A stretch of DNA of 64,000 nt from contig JAFULN010000040.1 in assembly GCA_017473335.1 (NCBI GenBank), forward strand, positions 54,728-118,727, in the 5' to 3' direction. Below the pieces are notes generated by a model, which saw nothing but the letters and a program-made list of their open reading frames with translations, did not search any database and was not told the origin of the DNA. A program made the position numbers and the translations under genes. Shown here one piece after another: positions 35,832 through 43,616 of this stretch; the stretch's first letter is position 1, and every line of letters starts with the position of its first letter. Origin of the DNA: Erysipelotrichaceae bacterium. Lineage in GTDB: Bacteria > Bacillota_I > Bacilli_A > Erysipelotrichales > Erysipelotrichaceae.

Positions 35832-35884
35832 ACTATCAGACTCATTACATATAGACACCTTCTCATCAATACATAGGATACAAA
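35832..35884. repeat. 53-bp dispersed repeat, copy 1
   Basis: Matches 47541-47593 at 50 of 53 positions in the same orientation. On the minus strand both copies read CILCID(E/D)KVSICNESDS in one frame and then stop; the three differences all fall on third codon positions of that frame. This looks like the tail of a short protein conserved in two places, or an old repeat of coding origin. It lies 67 bases upstream of the hicA promoter. Confidence 0.7.
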
Positions 35885-35950
35885 CTTTTGTGCAATCTGA
35901 CTCTTTTTTTAACAATGGATAATGTATATGATACAGAAGATTACTCTCCC

Positions 35951-35992
35951 TTGACTACGTATTTTATACGTGTTATCATGTTTACGTGATAA
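35951..35992 (+). promoter_or_regulatory. hicAB promoter with two palindromes
   Basis: TTGACT (35951-35956), 17 bases and TATCAT (35974-35979) form a good promoter. ACGTAT-TTT-ATACGT (35957-35971) fills the spacer, and TTATCA...TGATAA (35973-35978 with 35987-35992) overlaps the -10 region. Both are plausible operators for HicB, whose C-terminus is a DNA-binding domain. Confidence 0.7.
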
Positions 35993-36012
35993 GGGAAAGG
36001 AGAACCATCATT

Positions 36013-36204
36013 ATGCCAATGACGTCTAAGGAAATGATAAAGTTTCTTAGAAAGAATGGTTTTATTGAAATGAAAAATGGTCCAACGGGTCATCGAAAAT
36101 TACATAAACCCGTTACTAAGAAAACCACAATTGTTCCTTGTCACAAAGAGCTTGGAAAAGGCTTAGAACAAGCCATTCTCAAGCAGGCAGGGCTGAAGAA
36201 ATAG
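36013..36204 (+). CDS. hicA: HicA-family mRNA interferase toxin
   Basis: 63 aa from ATG 36013 (AAGGAG about 10 bases upstream); an ATG at 36019 is also possible. KEMIKFLRKNGF then GPTGHRKLHKP is the HicA double-stranded RNA-binding-like fold with the catalytic histidine in GHRK. HicA cleaves mRNA and is held by HicB encoded 36 bases downstream. The toxin-first order is usual. Confidence 0.9.
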   Translation: MPMTSKEMIKFLRKNGFIEMKNGPTGHRKLHKPVTKKTTIVPCHKELGKGLEQAILKQAGLKK

Positions 36205-36240
36205 CCCTGCTGATTATAGCCGAAATGGAGGGTACCTGCT

Positions 36241-36663
36241 ATGTCAAAACTATATTATCCTGCAGTTTTTCATGTTTCTGAGGATGTTGGCGGATATTGG
36301 GTAGAGTTTCCTGATCTTCCTGGATGTTTTTCTCAGGGAGATACCATTGAAGAATCATTAGAACACTCAAAAGAAGCTTTAGGCTTATATCTTGATCAAA
36401 GTGAAGATTTTTTTCAAACTGAATTTCAACAGCCTTCTTCCTTTCAAAAAATTATGAATCAATACAAAGATGAAATTATTATGCTGGTAGAATACGATGC
36501 CAAAAAATATGCAAGGAAGTATAAAACAAAAGCAGTAAAGAAAACACTTACGATTCCTCAGTGGCTTGATGAAGAAGCAAGTGCGCATCATCTTAACTTC
36601 TCACGCATTCTTAAGGATGCGCTCATCGCAAAACTAGAGACCATTCAAAAAGATCACCTTTGA
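36241..36663 (+). CDS. hicB: HicB-family antitoxin
   Basis: 140 aa. The N-terminal HicB fold has YYPAVFHVSEDVGGYWVEFP then DLPGCFSQGDTIEESLEHSK. The C-terminal part (LTIPQWLDEEASAHHLNFSR) looks like a ribbon-helix-helix DNA-binding domain, so it should both block HicA and repress the promoter at 35951. It has GGAGGGT upstream and ends in a terminator. Confidence 0.92.
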   Translation: MSKLYYPAVFHVSEDVGGYWVEFPDLPGCFSQGDTIEESLEHSKEALGLYLDQSEDFFQTEFQQPSSFQKIMNQYKDEIIMLVEYDAKKYARKYKTKAVKKTLTIPQWLDEEASAHHLNFSRILKDALIAKLETIQKDHL

Positions 36664-36677
36664 AAGTGATCTTTTTT
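36649..36677 (+). terminator. Terminator of hicAB
   Basis: AAAGATCAC (36649-36657) pairs with GTGATCTTT (36666-36674) and runs into seven Ts. It overlaps the last codons of hicB. Confidence 0.85.
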
Positions 36678-36706
36678 TGTAGGGCAATAAAACAGTATGT
36701 GTTGAA

Positions 36707-37104
36707 TCAGCTTTTCTTTGATAAATGTTTATGCTTCTTGGCATATTCATGATATTTTTCAATAAACCAAGTACGCTGATAGTAGGGTTTGTGGTTAGCC
36801 TTGCATGTTTGCACATACTCTTCCCAAAGCAGTTGAAGAGAAACTCCGACTTTAGCCAACTCTTTATGAATATATTCATAATCTGGCTGTTGATAGGAAA
36901 GGTTTATTCCTGAGATTCAGGAAACAGTCGAGAATAGATTTGAGCATTATCGAGAAACTGTGCATCATTCCAGAATAATCCAGCTTGATCTGCTGCATCA
37001 TAGACCTTTTTGACTGTGTTTCTGGACACTTGAAGAGAATCGGCGATATATCGCTGACTTTTATTCTCAAATCTAAGTTTGAGAATTTTCTTATAATCTT
37101 GCAT
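36707..37104 (-). pseudogene. IS21-family istA transposase, truncated and frameshifted
   Basis: From ATG 37104 (GGAGGTG upstream) the frame reads MQDYKKILKLRFENKSQRYI and ADSLQVSRNTVKKVYD, the helix-turn-helix start of IstA, and stops at 36904. A one-base shift near 36905 restores YQQPDYEYIHKELAKVGVSL and QLLWEEYVQTCKANHKPYYQ, the next IstA segment, until a stop at 36707. About 130 of some 500 residues remain, with no catalytic DDE core and no istB. Dead remnant. Confidence 0.85.
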
Positions 37105-37135
37105 AAAAAAACACCTCCATTTACAAGATTAAGTA

Positions 37136-37261
37136 ATCTTTCAATCACACTTTAATCTTACCTTATGAGGTGGTTTAATATATAAAATTTAGGTGGCTCT
37201 CACTAGTGGACGCATTGGCTCTCTGTACTGGACGAGTGGCTCACTTTGACTGAAATACTCA
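37136..37261 (-). mobile_element. IS21-family terminal region, copy 1
   Basis: The 126-bp segment upstream of the istA remnant is repeated at 42431-42557 with a single one-base difference in length. It contains three related units of about 20 bases (starts 37193, 37215, 37235; cores TGGCTCTC, TGGCTCTC, TGGCTCAC) like the transposase-binding repeats at IS21 ends. Read outward the end begins TGAGTATTTC, consistent with TG...CA termini. Confidence 0.75.
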
Positions 37262-37453
37262 CTTTTAAAACTATTTTCGGAAGATTGGCATTCTATTTAA
37301 ATAAATCAGCTGTAATCGATCCAAAATATCATTCTGTTGCTTTACACTTTCTTCATCAATCAGATGCAATAATACTCTCCACTATCCTCAAATGCATTAA
37401 AACCTATTATACCTTTTATAAATGGATATAATGGGGTTTAAATTCTTTTTCAA
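37262..37453 (-). other. Decayed coding-like stretch, unidentified
   Basis: No gene with a start is present. On the minus strand two frames carry protein-like tails, one with GFNAFEDSGEYYC and, one shift on, LIDEESVKQQNDILDRL ending at a stop near 37279. This may be the end of a degraded gene next to the IS remnant. Confidence 0.3.
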
Positions 37454-37923
37454 TTACACTTGATTATTAATTGCACCAACACTCGAATCAGGAATCAAAT
37501 GTTTATATGAAGATATCCAGATATAAAGCAAACATGTGCTTGCTGGCAGTTCTTCTATATCAAGCTCTTCACCAGGCTCCAAATAGATATCCTCATCAGC
37601 ATGATTTTTGGCGCTTCTTTGTCTACAACTGTGTACTCCGCTTCAAAGATCTGCTTTTTATAATTGAACAATACTTTGTGGTCGCCAACTTCTAATGTAT
37701 CCAGCGTAGCACAAGATAATCTGTCCCCGTCGATGTCAATAAATAAGTTCAGAGACTTATCTATTGATATTTCTTCGCCATTTACACTCTTGATTAGCAT
37801 ACAGGAATTCACATCACTATCCTTTGCAAACTCTGCGTTTTCAACAAACACAATATCAATTTGTTTGTTCTTGGGTGAACATCCCGTTAATAAAATCAAT
37901 ATCAAAATGATTATCTTTTTCAT
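37454..37923 (-). pseudogene. Small lipoprotein with Ig-like domain start, frameshifted
   Basis: The frame from ATG 37923 has a signal peptide with lipobox (MKKIIILILILLTGC) and reaches VVDKEAPKI, the typical start of a bacterial Ig-like repeat, near 37610. It then runs into a non-matching tail and stops at 37555. Shifting one base gives DEDIYLEPGEELDIEELPAS, the expected continuation, to a stop at 37454. A sequencing error cannot be excluded; otherwise it is a disrupted gene or a truncated 122-aa lipoprotein. Confidence 0.6.
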
Positions 37924-38000
37924 GATTATTCCTCCTGAATTTTGTATACCACGACACTTTTTCCGACGAATTTCAACGTTTTTGACATTTGTCCGAAATA

Positions 38001-38036
38001 AAAACGAATGTAAGGATACGTATTTACATTCGTTTT
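38001..38036. terminator. Terminator after the ferredoxin-reductase gene
   Basis: AAAACGAATGTAA (38001-38013) pairs perfectly with TTACATTCGTTTT (38024-38036) around a 10-base loop. T-runs flank it on both strands. It ends 9 bases before the minus-strand stop. Confidence 0.8.
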
Positions 38037-38045
38037 TTATAATTT

Positions 38046-39245
38046 CTATTTTTTAGTTGGTGGAACTTCGATGACTAAATCGCTTAATGGGAATGAGCAA
38101 CACGGATGAATATATCCATAGATTAAATCTGCCTCTCTTCTTCCATCTACCGATTTTGGTGCATAGATTTCACCACTAATTAAGTGTGAATGGCACCAAC
38201 CACATTCACCACTTCTACAGTGTGCTGGTGATTTGATTCCATTTTTTTCTAATGAACGCAAAATTGAATCATTAGCATTTGCCACAATTGTTTGTTCTTT
38301 TCCTGCTATTCTTACTGTAATGTTGAATGTCGGATTCACATTAGTTGGGTAATCTTCTTCTTTATCAGGATTGAAGTATTCTCCAGACAATTCATGACGA
38401 ACAAATTTCTTGCGTAAATTTAATTTTTCAATTTCTTTATCTACGAAGTTAACCATTGCTTGTGGACCGCACATGAAGATTGAATATTGTTCCGGAGCAT
38501 ATTTTTTGATTAATTCCGCAGTAATGAATCCTTTTTCTACACCATCCATATCTTCTGCACTCAAGACATTGACTAATTTAAATTTAGGACTTAATTTTTG
38601 CAATTCTTTAAATTCTTCTTGGAAGATAGCTTCTTTTAACGTATTTGTACCATAAAGTAAAACTAATTCTGCATCTTCATCACCATCAACGATTGCTTTC
38701 GCAAGCGATCTGAATGGTGTAATCCCACTACCACCTGCTAAACCAATCACAGTTTTCGCATCTCTTAATGGTTCATATGTGAATGTTCCTAATGGTTCAC
38801 TTGCAGTTACTTCAGTCCCCACTGCCCAATTGTCCAAAATATAATTTGATGCCAGTCCACCATCTACTCGCTTAATTGTAAGCATGTAAGTTCCTGCTAA
38901 TGCTTCTTTTGGAGAAGAAGCTAATGAATAAGGACGGTTCAATTTCATTTTTCCAATTTCTAATTCGATAGATAAATATTGTCCTGCGCTGAAATATGCT
39001 AATGACTTTGTTCCTTTTTCGGCATTTGCTTCTAAGTAATATGTTTTCGCATTTTCATTTTCAACAATTTTATTTACTTTTAAATGCTGAACACCTGGAT
39101 GCAATGCATTTGCAATTTGGTTTGGTACGTATGAATTTGTTGGAGGAAGCGGCTTAGCTTCTGCTTTTTCAATCACTTCATTACGAGCAGGTGTCATTTT
39201 TGTAAAATCCATTGGATTTAATTTCCATAATTTAGGGCTAGCCAT
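38046..39245 (-). CDS. Ferredoxin-NAD(P) reductase fused to a 2Fe-2S ferredoxin domain
   Basis: 399 aa. After a 45-residue leader, the FAD domain shows RPYSLASSPKE (about 105-115) and the NAD(P) domain GLAGGSGITPFRSLA (about 168-182) and FMCGPQAMV. The C-terminal plant-type 2Fe-2S domain has HCRSGECGWCHS (C-x4-C-x2-C, about 342-353) and the last cysteine in HPCCSF. It should pass electrons from NAD(P)H through FAD to the cluster. It follows the CrtI-like FAD gene by 2 bases, so that enzyme is the likely acceptor. Confidence 0.88.
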   Translation of the reverse strand: MASPKLWKLNPMDFTKMTPARNEVIEKAEAKPLPPTNSYVPNQIANALHPGVQHLKVNKIVENENAKTYYLEANAEKGTKSLAYFSAGQYLSIELEIGKMKLNRPYSLASSPKEALAGTYMLTIKRVDGGLASNYILDNWAVGTEVTASEPLGTFTYEPLRDAKTVIGLAGGSGITPFRSLAKAIVDGDEDAELVLLYGTNTLKEAIFQEEFKELQKLSPKFKLVNVLSAEDMDGVEKGFITAELIKKYAPEQYSIFMCGPQAMVNFVDKEIEKLNLRKKFVRHELSGEYFNPDKEEDYPTNVNPTFNITVRIAGKEQTIVANANDSILRSLEKNGIKSPAHCRSGECGWCHSHLISGEIYAPKSVDGRREADLIYGYIHPCCSFPLSDLVIEVPPTKK

Positions 39246-39247
39246 GC

Positions 39248-40768
39248 TTAATTTCCTCCTTTAATTTTCTTCGCAATACGTTGTCCTACCATTTCTCCCA
39301 TTAAGTAAGCGCAGCTATATCCGTCGCCACGAATATAGTGTCCACCACAGAAGCTTAATCCTGGTACAGCGTGATCAAGTTTTTCCGCAGCTGTACGAGC
39401 CATTAAACTATCCCATCCAGACATTCTATAACCATAAATTGTTCCTTCTGGTGTTCCCAAATAACGAGCAAATGTTACTGGAGTTGCGACACTGATTTCT
39501 TCAATGTGTGACATAATATCAATTCCAAGGGATTTTTCAGTATCTTCGATATATTTTTTTGCTAATTCATTCTTATATTTTTTGTATCCTTCAGGAGTTA
39601 GATCTTTTGGCACATCATGTCCATATACTGGAATTGTTAAGAATAACGTACATGTCCCTTCAGGTGAGCTTTCAGGAACTACATTATTTAAGCAGTTCAC
39701 GATGTATAATCCATCTTCTGCACGATTGTCATTTTGTTTTCTTGGATTTGAAGTTCCTTGAATGAAGACAGTATAATCCTTCATCCCTAATTCTTCAGCA
39801 GTACAATCCAATCCCAAGTAAACTGTCGCAACAGAAATACCAAATGTACGAGCATTGGCAAGTTTAACGTTTCTTTCAGGCAGTTTGTCAAATTCACTCA
39901 TGTTGAAAACATTGTGTGCAATGACATTAGAAATCACTTCTTTGGCATATAATTCTTCACCATTGGCAACAACACCAATCACACGTCCTTCTTCATTGTA
40001 TAAGAATTTAGTTACTTCACTGTTGAACCAAACTTCTCCACCATGTTTTTTAATGATATCAACCAAGGCCAATGACAATTCATGTGATCTGTGAGCTGGC
40101 ATTGCTGCACCATCAGTTACATATCCATACACCATGTTTAAGAAGTGCATCGCATTTAATTCATCCGTAGGAACTCCTAAATAACCCCAATAAGTATTAA
40201 TCAAATCTTGAGCTTTCTGTGGAATTCCTAAAGCAGTCATCACTTCTTCTACAGTATGTCCAGCAACACGCATGAAATCAGCATGTTTTAATAACATAAC
40301 TAAGCCATTTGGATTCCCTTTCGTTTCATAAATATAAGCAATTGCTGCATCTACCTTTGGCTTCAAATCCAAGAAAGCTTTAACATTTTTATAACATCCT
40401 GGAACTTGATCATCTAATGATTTACAGAATTCATGAATACCTGCTTTTAATTTAACATCATATTCATTTCCTTTTTCTTTATTGATAACTCTAAAGATAT
40501 CATGTTCATAACACCAATTAATTTTAGCCCCTAAACTATCAAACACTTTATAAACACTGTCAGGATGCTCTGCAGTTCCCACACTACATAATTCGTGTAA
40601 AGACGGTTCAAATTCAAAACGTCCACGTCTAAAACTTGTTGCACATCCTCCTGGAATATTGTGTTTTTCTAATAATAGAGTTTTGCATCCAGCCTTTGCT
40701 GTATTTGCTGCTGCAGCTAAACCACCATTACCCGCACCAACAACAATTACATCATATTGTTTTTTCAT
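39248..40768 (-). CDS. CrtI/phytoene-desaturase-like FAD oxidoreductase
   Basis: 506 aa from ATG 40768 (AGGAGGG 3-4 bases upstream); a TTG upstream is rejected. YDVIVVGAGNGGLAAAANTA is the dinucleotide-binding loop at the N-terminus, followed by LLEKHNIPGGCATSFRRGRFEFEPSLHEL, here split as the E-x-n-GG(C/A) motif and a family block. The C-terminal block GLSFCGGHYIRGDGYSCAYLMGE closes the FAD site. Family members desaturate, isomerise or saturate polyene and other lipids. No carotenoid genes are near. Paired with the reductase gene and facing a GntR regulator; the substrate is unknown. Confidence 0.85.
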   Translation of the reverse strand: MKKQYDVIVVGAGNGGLAAAANTAKAGCKTLLLEKHNIPGGCATSFRRGRFEFEPSLHELCSVGTAEHPDSVYKVFDSLGAKINWCYEHDIFRVINKEKGNEYDVKLKAGIHEFCKSLDDQVPGCYKNVKAFLDLKPKVDAAIAYIYETKGNPNGLVMLLKHADFMRVAGHTVEEVMTALGIPQKAQDLINTYWGYLGVPTDELNAMHFLNMVYGYVTDGAAMPAHRSHELSLALVDIIKKHGGEVWFNSEVTKFLYNEEGRVIGVVANGEELYAKEVISNVIAHNVFNMSEFDKLPERNVKLANARTFGISVATVYLGLDCTAEELGMKDYTVFIQGTSNPRKQNDNRAEDGLYIVNCLNNVVPESSPEGTCTLFLTIPVYGHDVPKDLTPEGYKKYKNELAKKYIEDTEKSLGIDIMSHIEEISVATPVTFARYLGTPEGTIYGYRMSGWDSLMARTAAEKLDHAVPGLSFCGGHYIRGDGYSCAYLMGEMVGQRIAKKIKGGN

Positions 40769-40778
40769 AAACCCTCCT

Positions 40779-40793
40779 ATTGGTATTACCAAT
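40779..40793. promoter_or_regulatory. Palindromic operator 1 (FadR-type)
   Basis: ATTGGTATTACCAAT is a perfect 15-base palindrome with the TGGT-N3-ACCA core of FadR-subfamily GntR sites. It lies between the -10 box (40809-40814) and the start codon of the oxidoreductase gene, so binding would block transcription. Confidence 0.75.
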
Positions 40794-40808
40794 AAACCTT
40801 GTACTCAA

Positions 40809-40837
40809 AGTATACCCTCTATTCATTGTGAAATCAA
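40809..40837 (-). promoter_or_regulatory. Promoter of the oxidoreductase operon
   Basis: On the minus strand TTGATT (40832-40837), 17 bases, then TATACT (40809-40814). Transcription should start near 40802, just ahead of the palindrome at 40779-40793. Confidence 0.75.
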
Positions 40838-40909
40838 TCACATAGACACGAATTATGTGTATTCTTGCAATTCTTTTGCAATTATATTACTATATTTATG
40901 CAATGCATT

Positions 40910-40920
40910 TGGTAATACCA
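40910..40920. promoter_or_regulatory. Palindromic operator 2 (FadR-type)
   Basis: TGGTAATACCA, the same 11-base core as operator 1 apart from the centre, lies 19 bases before the gntR start codon. A regulator bound here would control its own gene. Confidence 0.7.
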
Positions 40921-40939
40921 GATACACAAGGAGAATTCT

Positions 40940-41644
40940 ATGGGTTTTGAAAAAATTAGCAATGTATCATTAACAGACTTATTTGTCCAGCAAATCGAAA
41001 ATATGATTCTATCTGGAGAATTAGAGGTAGGAGAACAATTGCCCCCCGCAAGAGAATTATCCATTCAAATGGGTGTAAGCCGTCCAGTCATCTCAGCAGG
41101 CTTAATTGAACTTGAAAAACTTGGATTTGTGGAAATCATTCCTCGAAAAGGTGCTTTTGTTTGTGACTATCGAAGAAAAGGAACTGTCGAAACATTAGTA
41201 GCAATCATGCGCTACAATGGAGGTGCCATGAGGAAAAACGAAGTCATTTCCTTACTTCAAGTGCGTGAAGCCTTAGAATGTCTAACTGTTCAATTGGTCA
41301 TTGAACACACTACTAAAGAGGAAATGAAATCATTAGAAAAAATTCTAAATGAAATTCATGAAAATGATTCCTCAGATAAAATTGCTAATATCATCTTTAA
41401 ATTTCATCATGAATTAGCAGTCTTAAGCAAAAATATGTTATTGCCACTTCTTTACCATTCATTTAAGCCAGAAAGTTTATATCTATGGAAAATGTCATGT
41501 CGAAGATTAGGCGGAAAACAATTGATTGATGTGAAATTAACTTTGTTGGAAGCATTAATTGCGAAAGATTTAGACAAAGCATTATCATTAACTAGAAAAA
41601 GTGTGGATGTTGCATTAAAAGAAATCAGAGAATATATTTCATGA
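40940..41644 (+). CDS. GntR-family regulator, FadR/FCD subfamily
   Basis: 234 aa. The N-terminal winged helix has ENMILSGELEVGEQLPPARE (about 16-35) and MGVSRPVISAGLIELEKLGF (about 40-59), typical of GntR proteins. The C-terminal about 150 residues are all-helical with LLQVREALECLTVQLVIEH, as in the FCD ligand-binding domain. AAGGAG precedes the ATG. Divergent from the oxidoreductase genes and flanked by matching TGGT-N3-ACCA palindromes, it is very probably their local regulator; the effector is likely an organic acid or lipid-derived molecule. Confidence 0.9.
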   Translation: MGFEKISNVSLTDLFVQQIENMILSGELEVGEQLPPARELSIQMGVSRPVISAGLIELEKLGFVEIIPRKGAFVCDYRRKGTVETLVAIMRYNGGAMRKNEVISLLQVREALECLTVQLVIEHTTKEEMKSLEKILNEIHENDSSDKIANIIFKFHHELAVLSKNMLLPLLYHSFKPESLYLWKMSCRRLGGKQLIDVKLTLLEALIAKDLDKALSLTRKSVDVALKEIREYIS

Positions 41645-41690
41645 AAAAAGCAGAATAGTTCAGTCATAGTTCTGAACCGTTCTGCTTTTT
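41645..41690 (+). terminator. Terminator of the gntR gene
   Basis: AAAAAGCAGAA (41645-41655) pairs with TTCTGCTTTTT (41680-41690), with an inner GTTCA/TGAAC stem. It also covers the 3' end of the RecD2-like pseudogene on the other strand. Confidence 0.75.
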
Positions 41691-42430
41691 ACCAACATTG
41701 CTAGCGCAACTTTTTTATTCACCTGTGCATCAAACGCCAGTTTCAGACGTTTGCTCAAATAACTTTTTCTTGTATCTGTAACTGCTGATTTTACGCAATG
41801 TCCAATTGCTTCAGTATCACCAATCAAAATACATTCTTCCTTTCGCGAGTCACCCCTGTATAAATGAGACTTGTTTTATACATGGAACTTCCGCCATTTT
41901 CTTTATGTTCATTAAGAAATGGCATGATCACCGCCTTACTTTCCATCCCCTGTGCCTTATGAATACTCATTGAATATGCTAATCCAACATCTTCTAACTC
42001 ATCCATCGTACAAGTGGTCTGGTTGCCATTATCCCATTGAATCTCAATATAACGTTCTCCTTCGAAAGCATCATATCTAATCTTAGTAATGAATCCTAAA
42101 TCACCATTTGACACATCGTCCTTGTTTTTCCATGACATGATTCTATCTCCAATACGGAAACAAGCATTTGCTTTTTTACCATCCTTGTTAAAGTAAGAGA
42201 ACTTGATTTCAGGATCCCCTTCTTTATGAGGATTGACTGCATCCTGCAGAACTGAATTGAGATGGTCAGAAACCATCAACAGATTCTTCTCTTCAGAATA
42301 CTGTCTTAAAGGACAGAGAACTGCAACCTGTTCTATACCATACTTGTTGACTCGATCTAAATACAGATTCTTCAGTAAATCGATATCTTTATCTGTGCAT
42401 TTGATGTATTGGAACTTATCATCATAAGTG
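41664..42430 (-). pseudogene. RecD2-like SF1B helicase, C-terminal fragment with frameshift
   Basis: The fragment is open from 42430 without a start codon. It has AVLCPLRQ, then GDRIMSWKNKDDVSNGDLGF, AYSMSIHKAQGMESKAVIMP (the motif V region of RecD2/TraA helicases) and LIYTGVTRERK (motif VI). The frame stops at 41824, but one base later ILIGDTEAIGHCVKSAVTDT continues the family C-terminus, so a single base has been lost near 41838. The 5' side is cut exactly at the IS21 end at 42431. The N-terminal domain with Walker A is gone. Confidence 0.8.
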
Positions 42431-42557
42431 ATCTTTCAATCACACTTTAATCTTACCTTATGAGGTGGTTTAATATATAAAATTTAGGTGGCTCTCACTA
42501 GTGGACGCATTGGCTCTCTGTACTGGACGGAGTGGCTCACTTTGACTGAAATACTCA
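42431..42557 (-). mobile_element. IS21-family terminal region, copy 2
   Basis: 127 bp that match 37136-37261 except for one extra G, including the three transposase-binding-like units. It has the same orientation as copy 1, and no transposase sequence is left. It abuts the broken RecD2-like gene, so this IS insertion probably caused the truncation. Confidence 0.75.
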
Positions 42558-42652
42558 GTCAATCTGTTAAGAAATCTGATGAATCAGCATCCTGACTATA
42601 ATCTGATATCTGTATATCTACCCTAAAAAGGATTATAAAACCAGCCTTACAC

Positions 42653-42686
42653 AAAAAGATCACCTGTTATAACAAGTGATCTTTTT
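42653..42686 (-). terminator. Terminator of the SWIM-finger operon
   Basis: AAAAAGATCAC (42653-42663) pairs perfectly with GTGATCTTTTT (42676-42686). On the minus strand it ends in a T-run directly after the SWIM gene stop. Confidence 0.8.
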
Positions 42687-43116
42687 AACACCATCGTTCA
42701 GACAGCATGTACTGTATCAGTCTTTCTTTCAGTTCTGCCTTAGACAGAGTATTCACATACCTTCTGATTTCATTTTCTTTTTCTATCTGACGCTGATTAA
42801 ATTCCTGTTCATAAAGCTCATTCTGATGTTCAACATAATCGATGAACTCTTGTTCCTTTTCAGGAAAGATACCTAAATACAAAGCAATCATGTGCTTGCA
42901 GATCACTCTTCTGCCGTCTGCAAAAGGACAGTCACAAGTTGATTTTCTAGGATGAGCAGGATCAATCATGACATGATAGACTGCCCCATTGCTCCCCTTT
43001 ACCAGTCCCTGGTAACAGTTCTTTTCAAGTGACTTCCATGAAATTATGCGTTTTTCATGATGATAATTGATCCCTTTCCAACAAGACTGACCACTTGCCA
43101 ACTCAAACATTTTCAT
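42685..43116 (-). CDS. SWIM zinc-finger protein
   Basis: 143 aa. STCDCPFADGRRVICKHMIALY (about 59-80, key residues C-x-C...C-x-H) is a SWIM zinc finger, used for DNA or protein contact. The rest is a short N-terminal beta region and a charged C-terminal helix. It lacks the SNF2 helicase part found in many SWIM proteins. It overlaps the upstream gene by 4 bases, so the two are coupled. The role is unknown. Confidence 0.8.
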   Translation of the reverse strand: MKMFELASGQSCWKGINYHHEKRIISWKSLEKNCYQGLVKGSNGAVYHVMIDPAHPRKSTCDCPFADGRRVICKHMIALYLGIFPEKEQEFIDYVEHQNELYEQEFNQRQIEKENEIRRYVNTLSKAELKERLIQYMLSERWC

Positions 43117-43520
43117 CGTTCTTCACCTTCTTTTTTCTGATAACGAAGCACATCCAGTTCATCCTGAATTGATTCAAGCACCAGATTAAGCTCTTCTGCA
43201 CTAACAATTCCTGCATTATTCATTGCAAGATACAGCTTTTTTACAGCTGTACCATACTCACGGGTTTTAGCAGCATTAGCCCAGAATTTATACGGAGCAT
43301 GATATGAAAAGAAATATGATATTTCATTTACTCCCTGATGAATATCTAGAGGCTCATTGTAGTTCAGATACCCATACAGAAAATCACAGGCACGATGTAG
43401 TGTTCGATCAATTGTCTTTTTGCTGAGATTCTGTAAAACTAGATACTCTTTCAAAACATCCAGATAATGTTCATACAGTTTCTCAATCTCATCTTTAGTT
43501 AATCTTTTTACTTCTTCCAT
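43113..43520 (-). CDS. Hypothetical protein coupled to the SWIM gene
   Basis: 135 aa, helical and charged, with no domain I recognise. A LSKKTIDRTLHRACDFLYGY stretch vaguely recalls the SAM-like N-terminal domain of integrases, without a catalytic part. Its stop overlaps the SWIM gene start by 4 bases, so the proteins are probably made together. It follows the AbiH remnant by about 100 bases. Confidence 0.6.
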   Translation of the reverse strand: MEEVKRLTKDEIEKLYEHYLDVLKEYLVLQNLSKKTIDRTLHRACDFLYGYLNYNEPLDIHQGVNEISYFFSYHAPYKFWANAAKTREYGTAVKKLYLAMNNAGIVSAEELNLVLESIQDELDVLRYQKKEGEER

Positions 43521-43616
43521 AATGTCACCTGCTTTACTACTATCATTTATTTCATAAATATAATTATCTGATTTAATAGCGATTGTTTTATCAAAACTTA
43601 AAGATTATATCTAAAA

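Noticed and set aside
36649..42686. Similar GATCAC...GTGATC hairpins at 36649 and 42653 as a paired element
   Set aside because: Each sits exactly at a gene end and has a T-run, so both are explained as terminators; the shared stem is short and likely chance.
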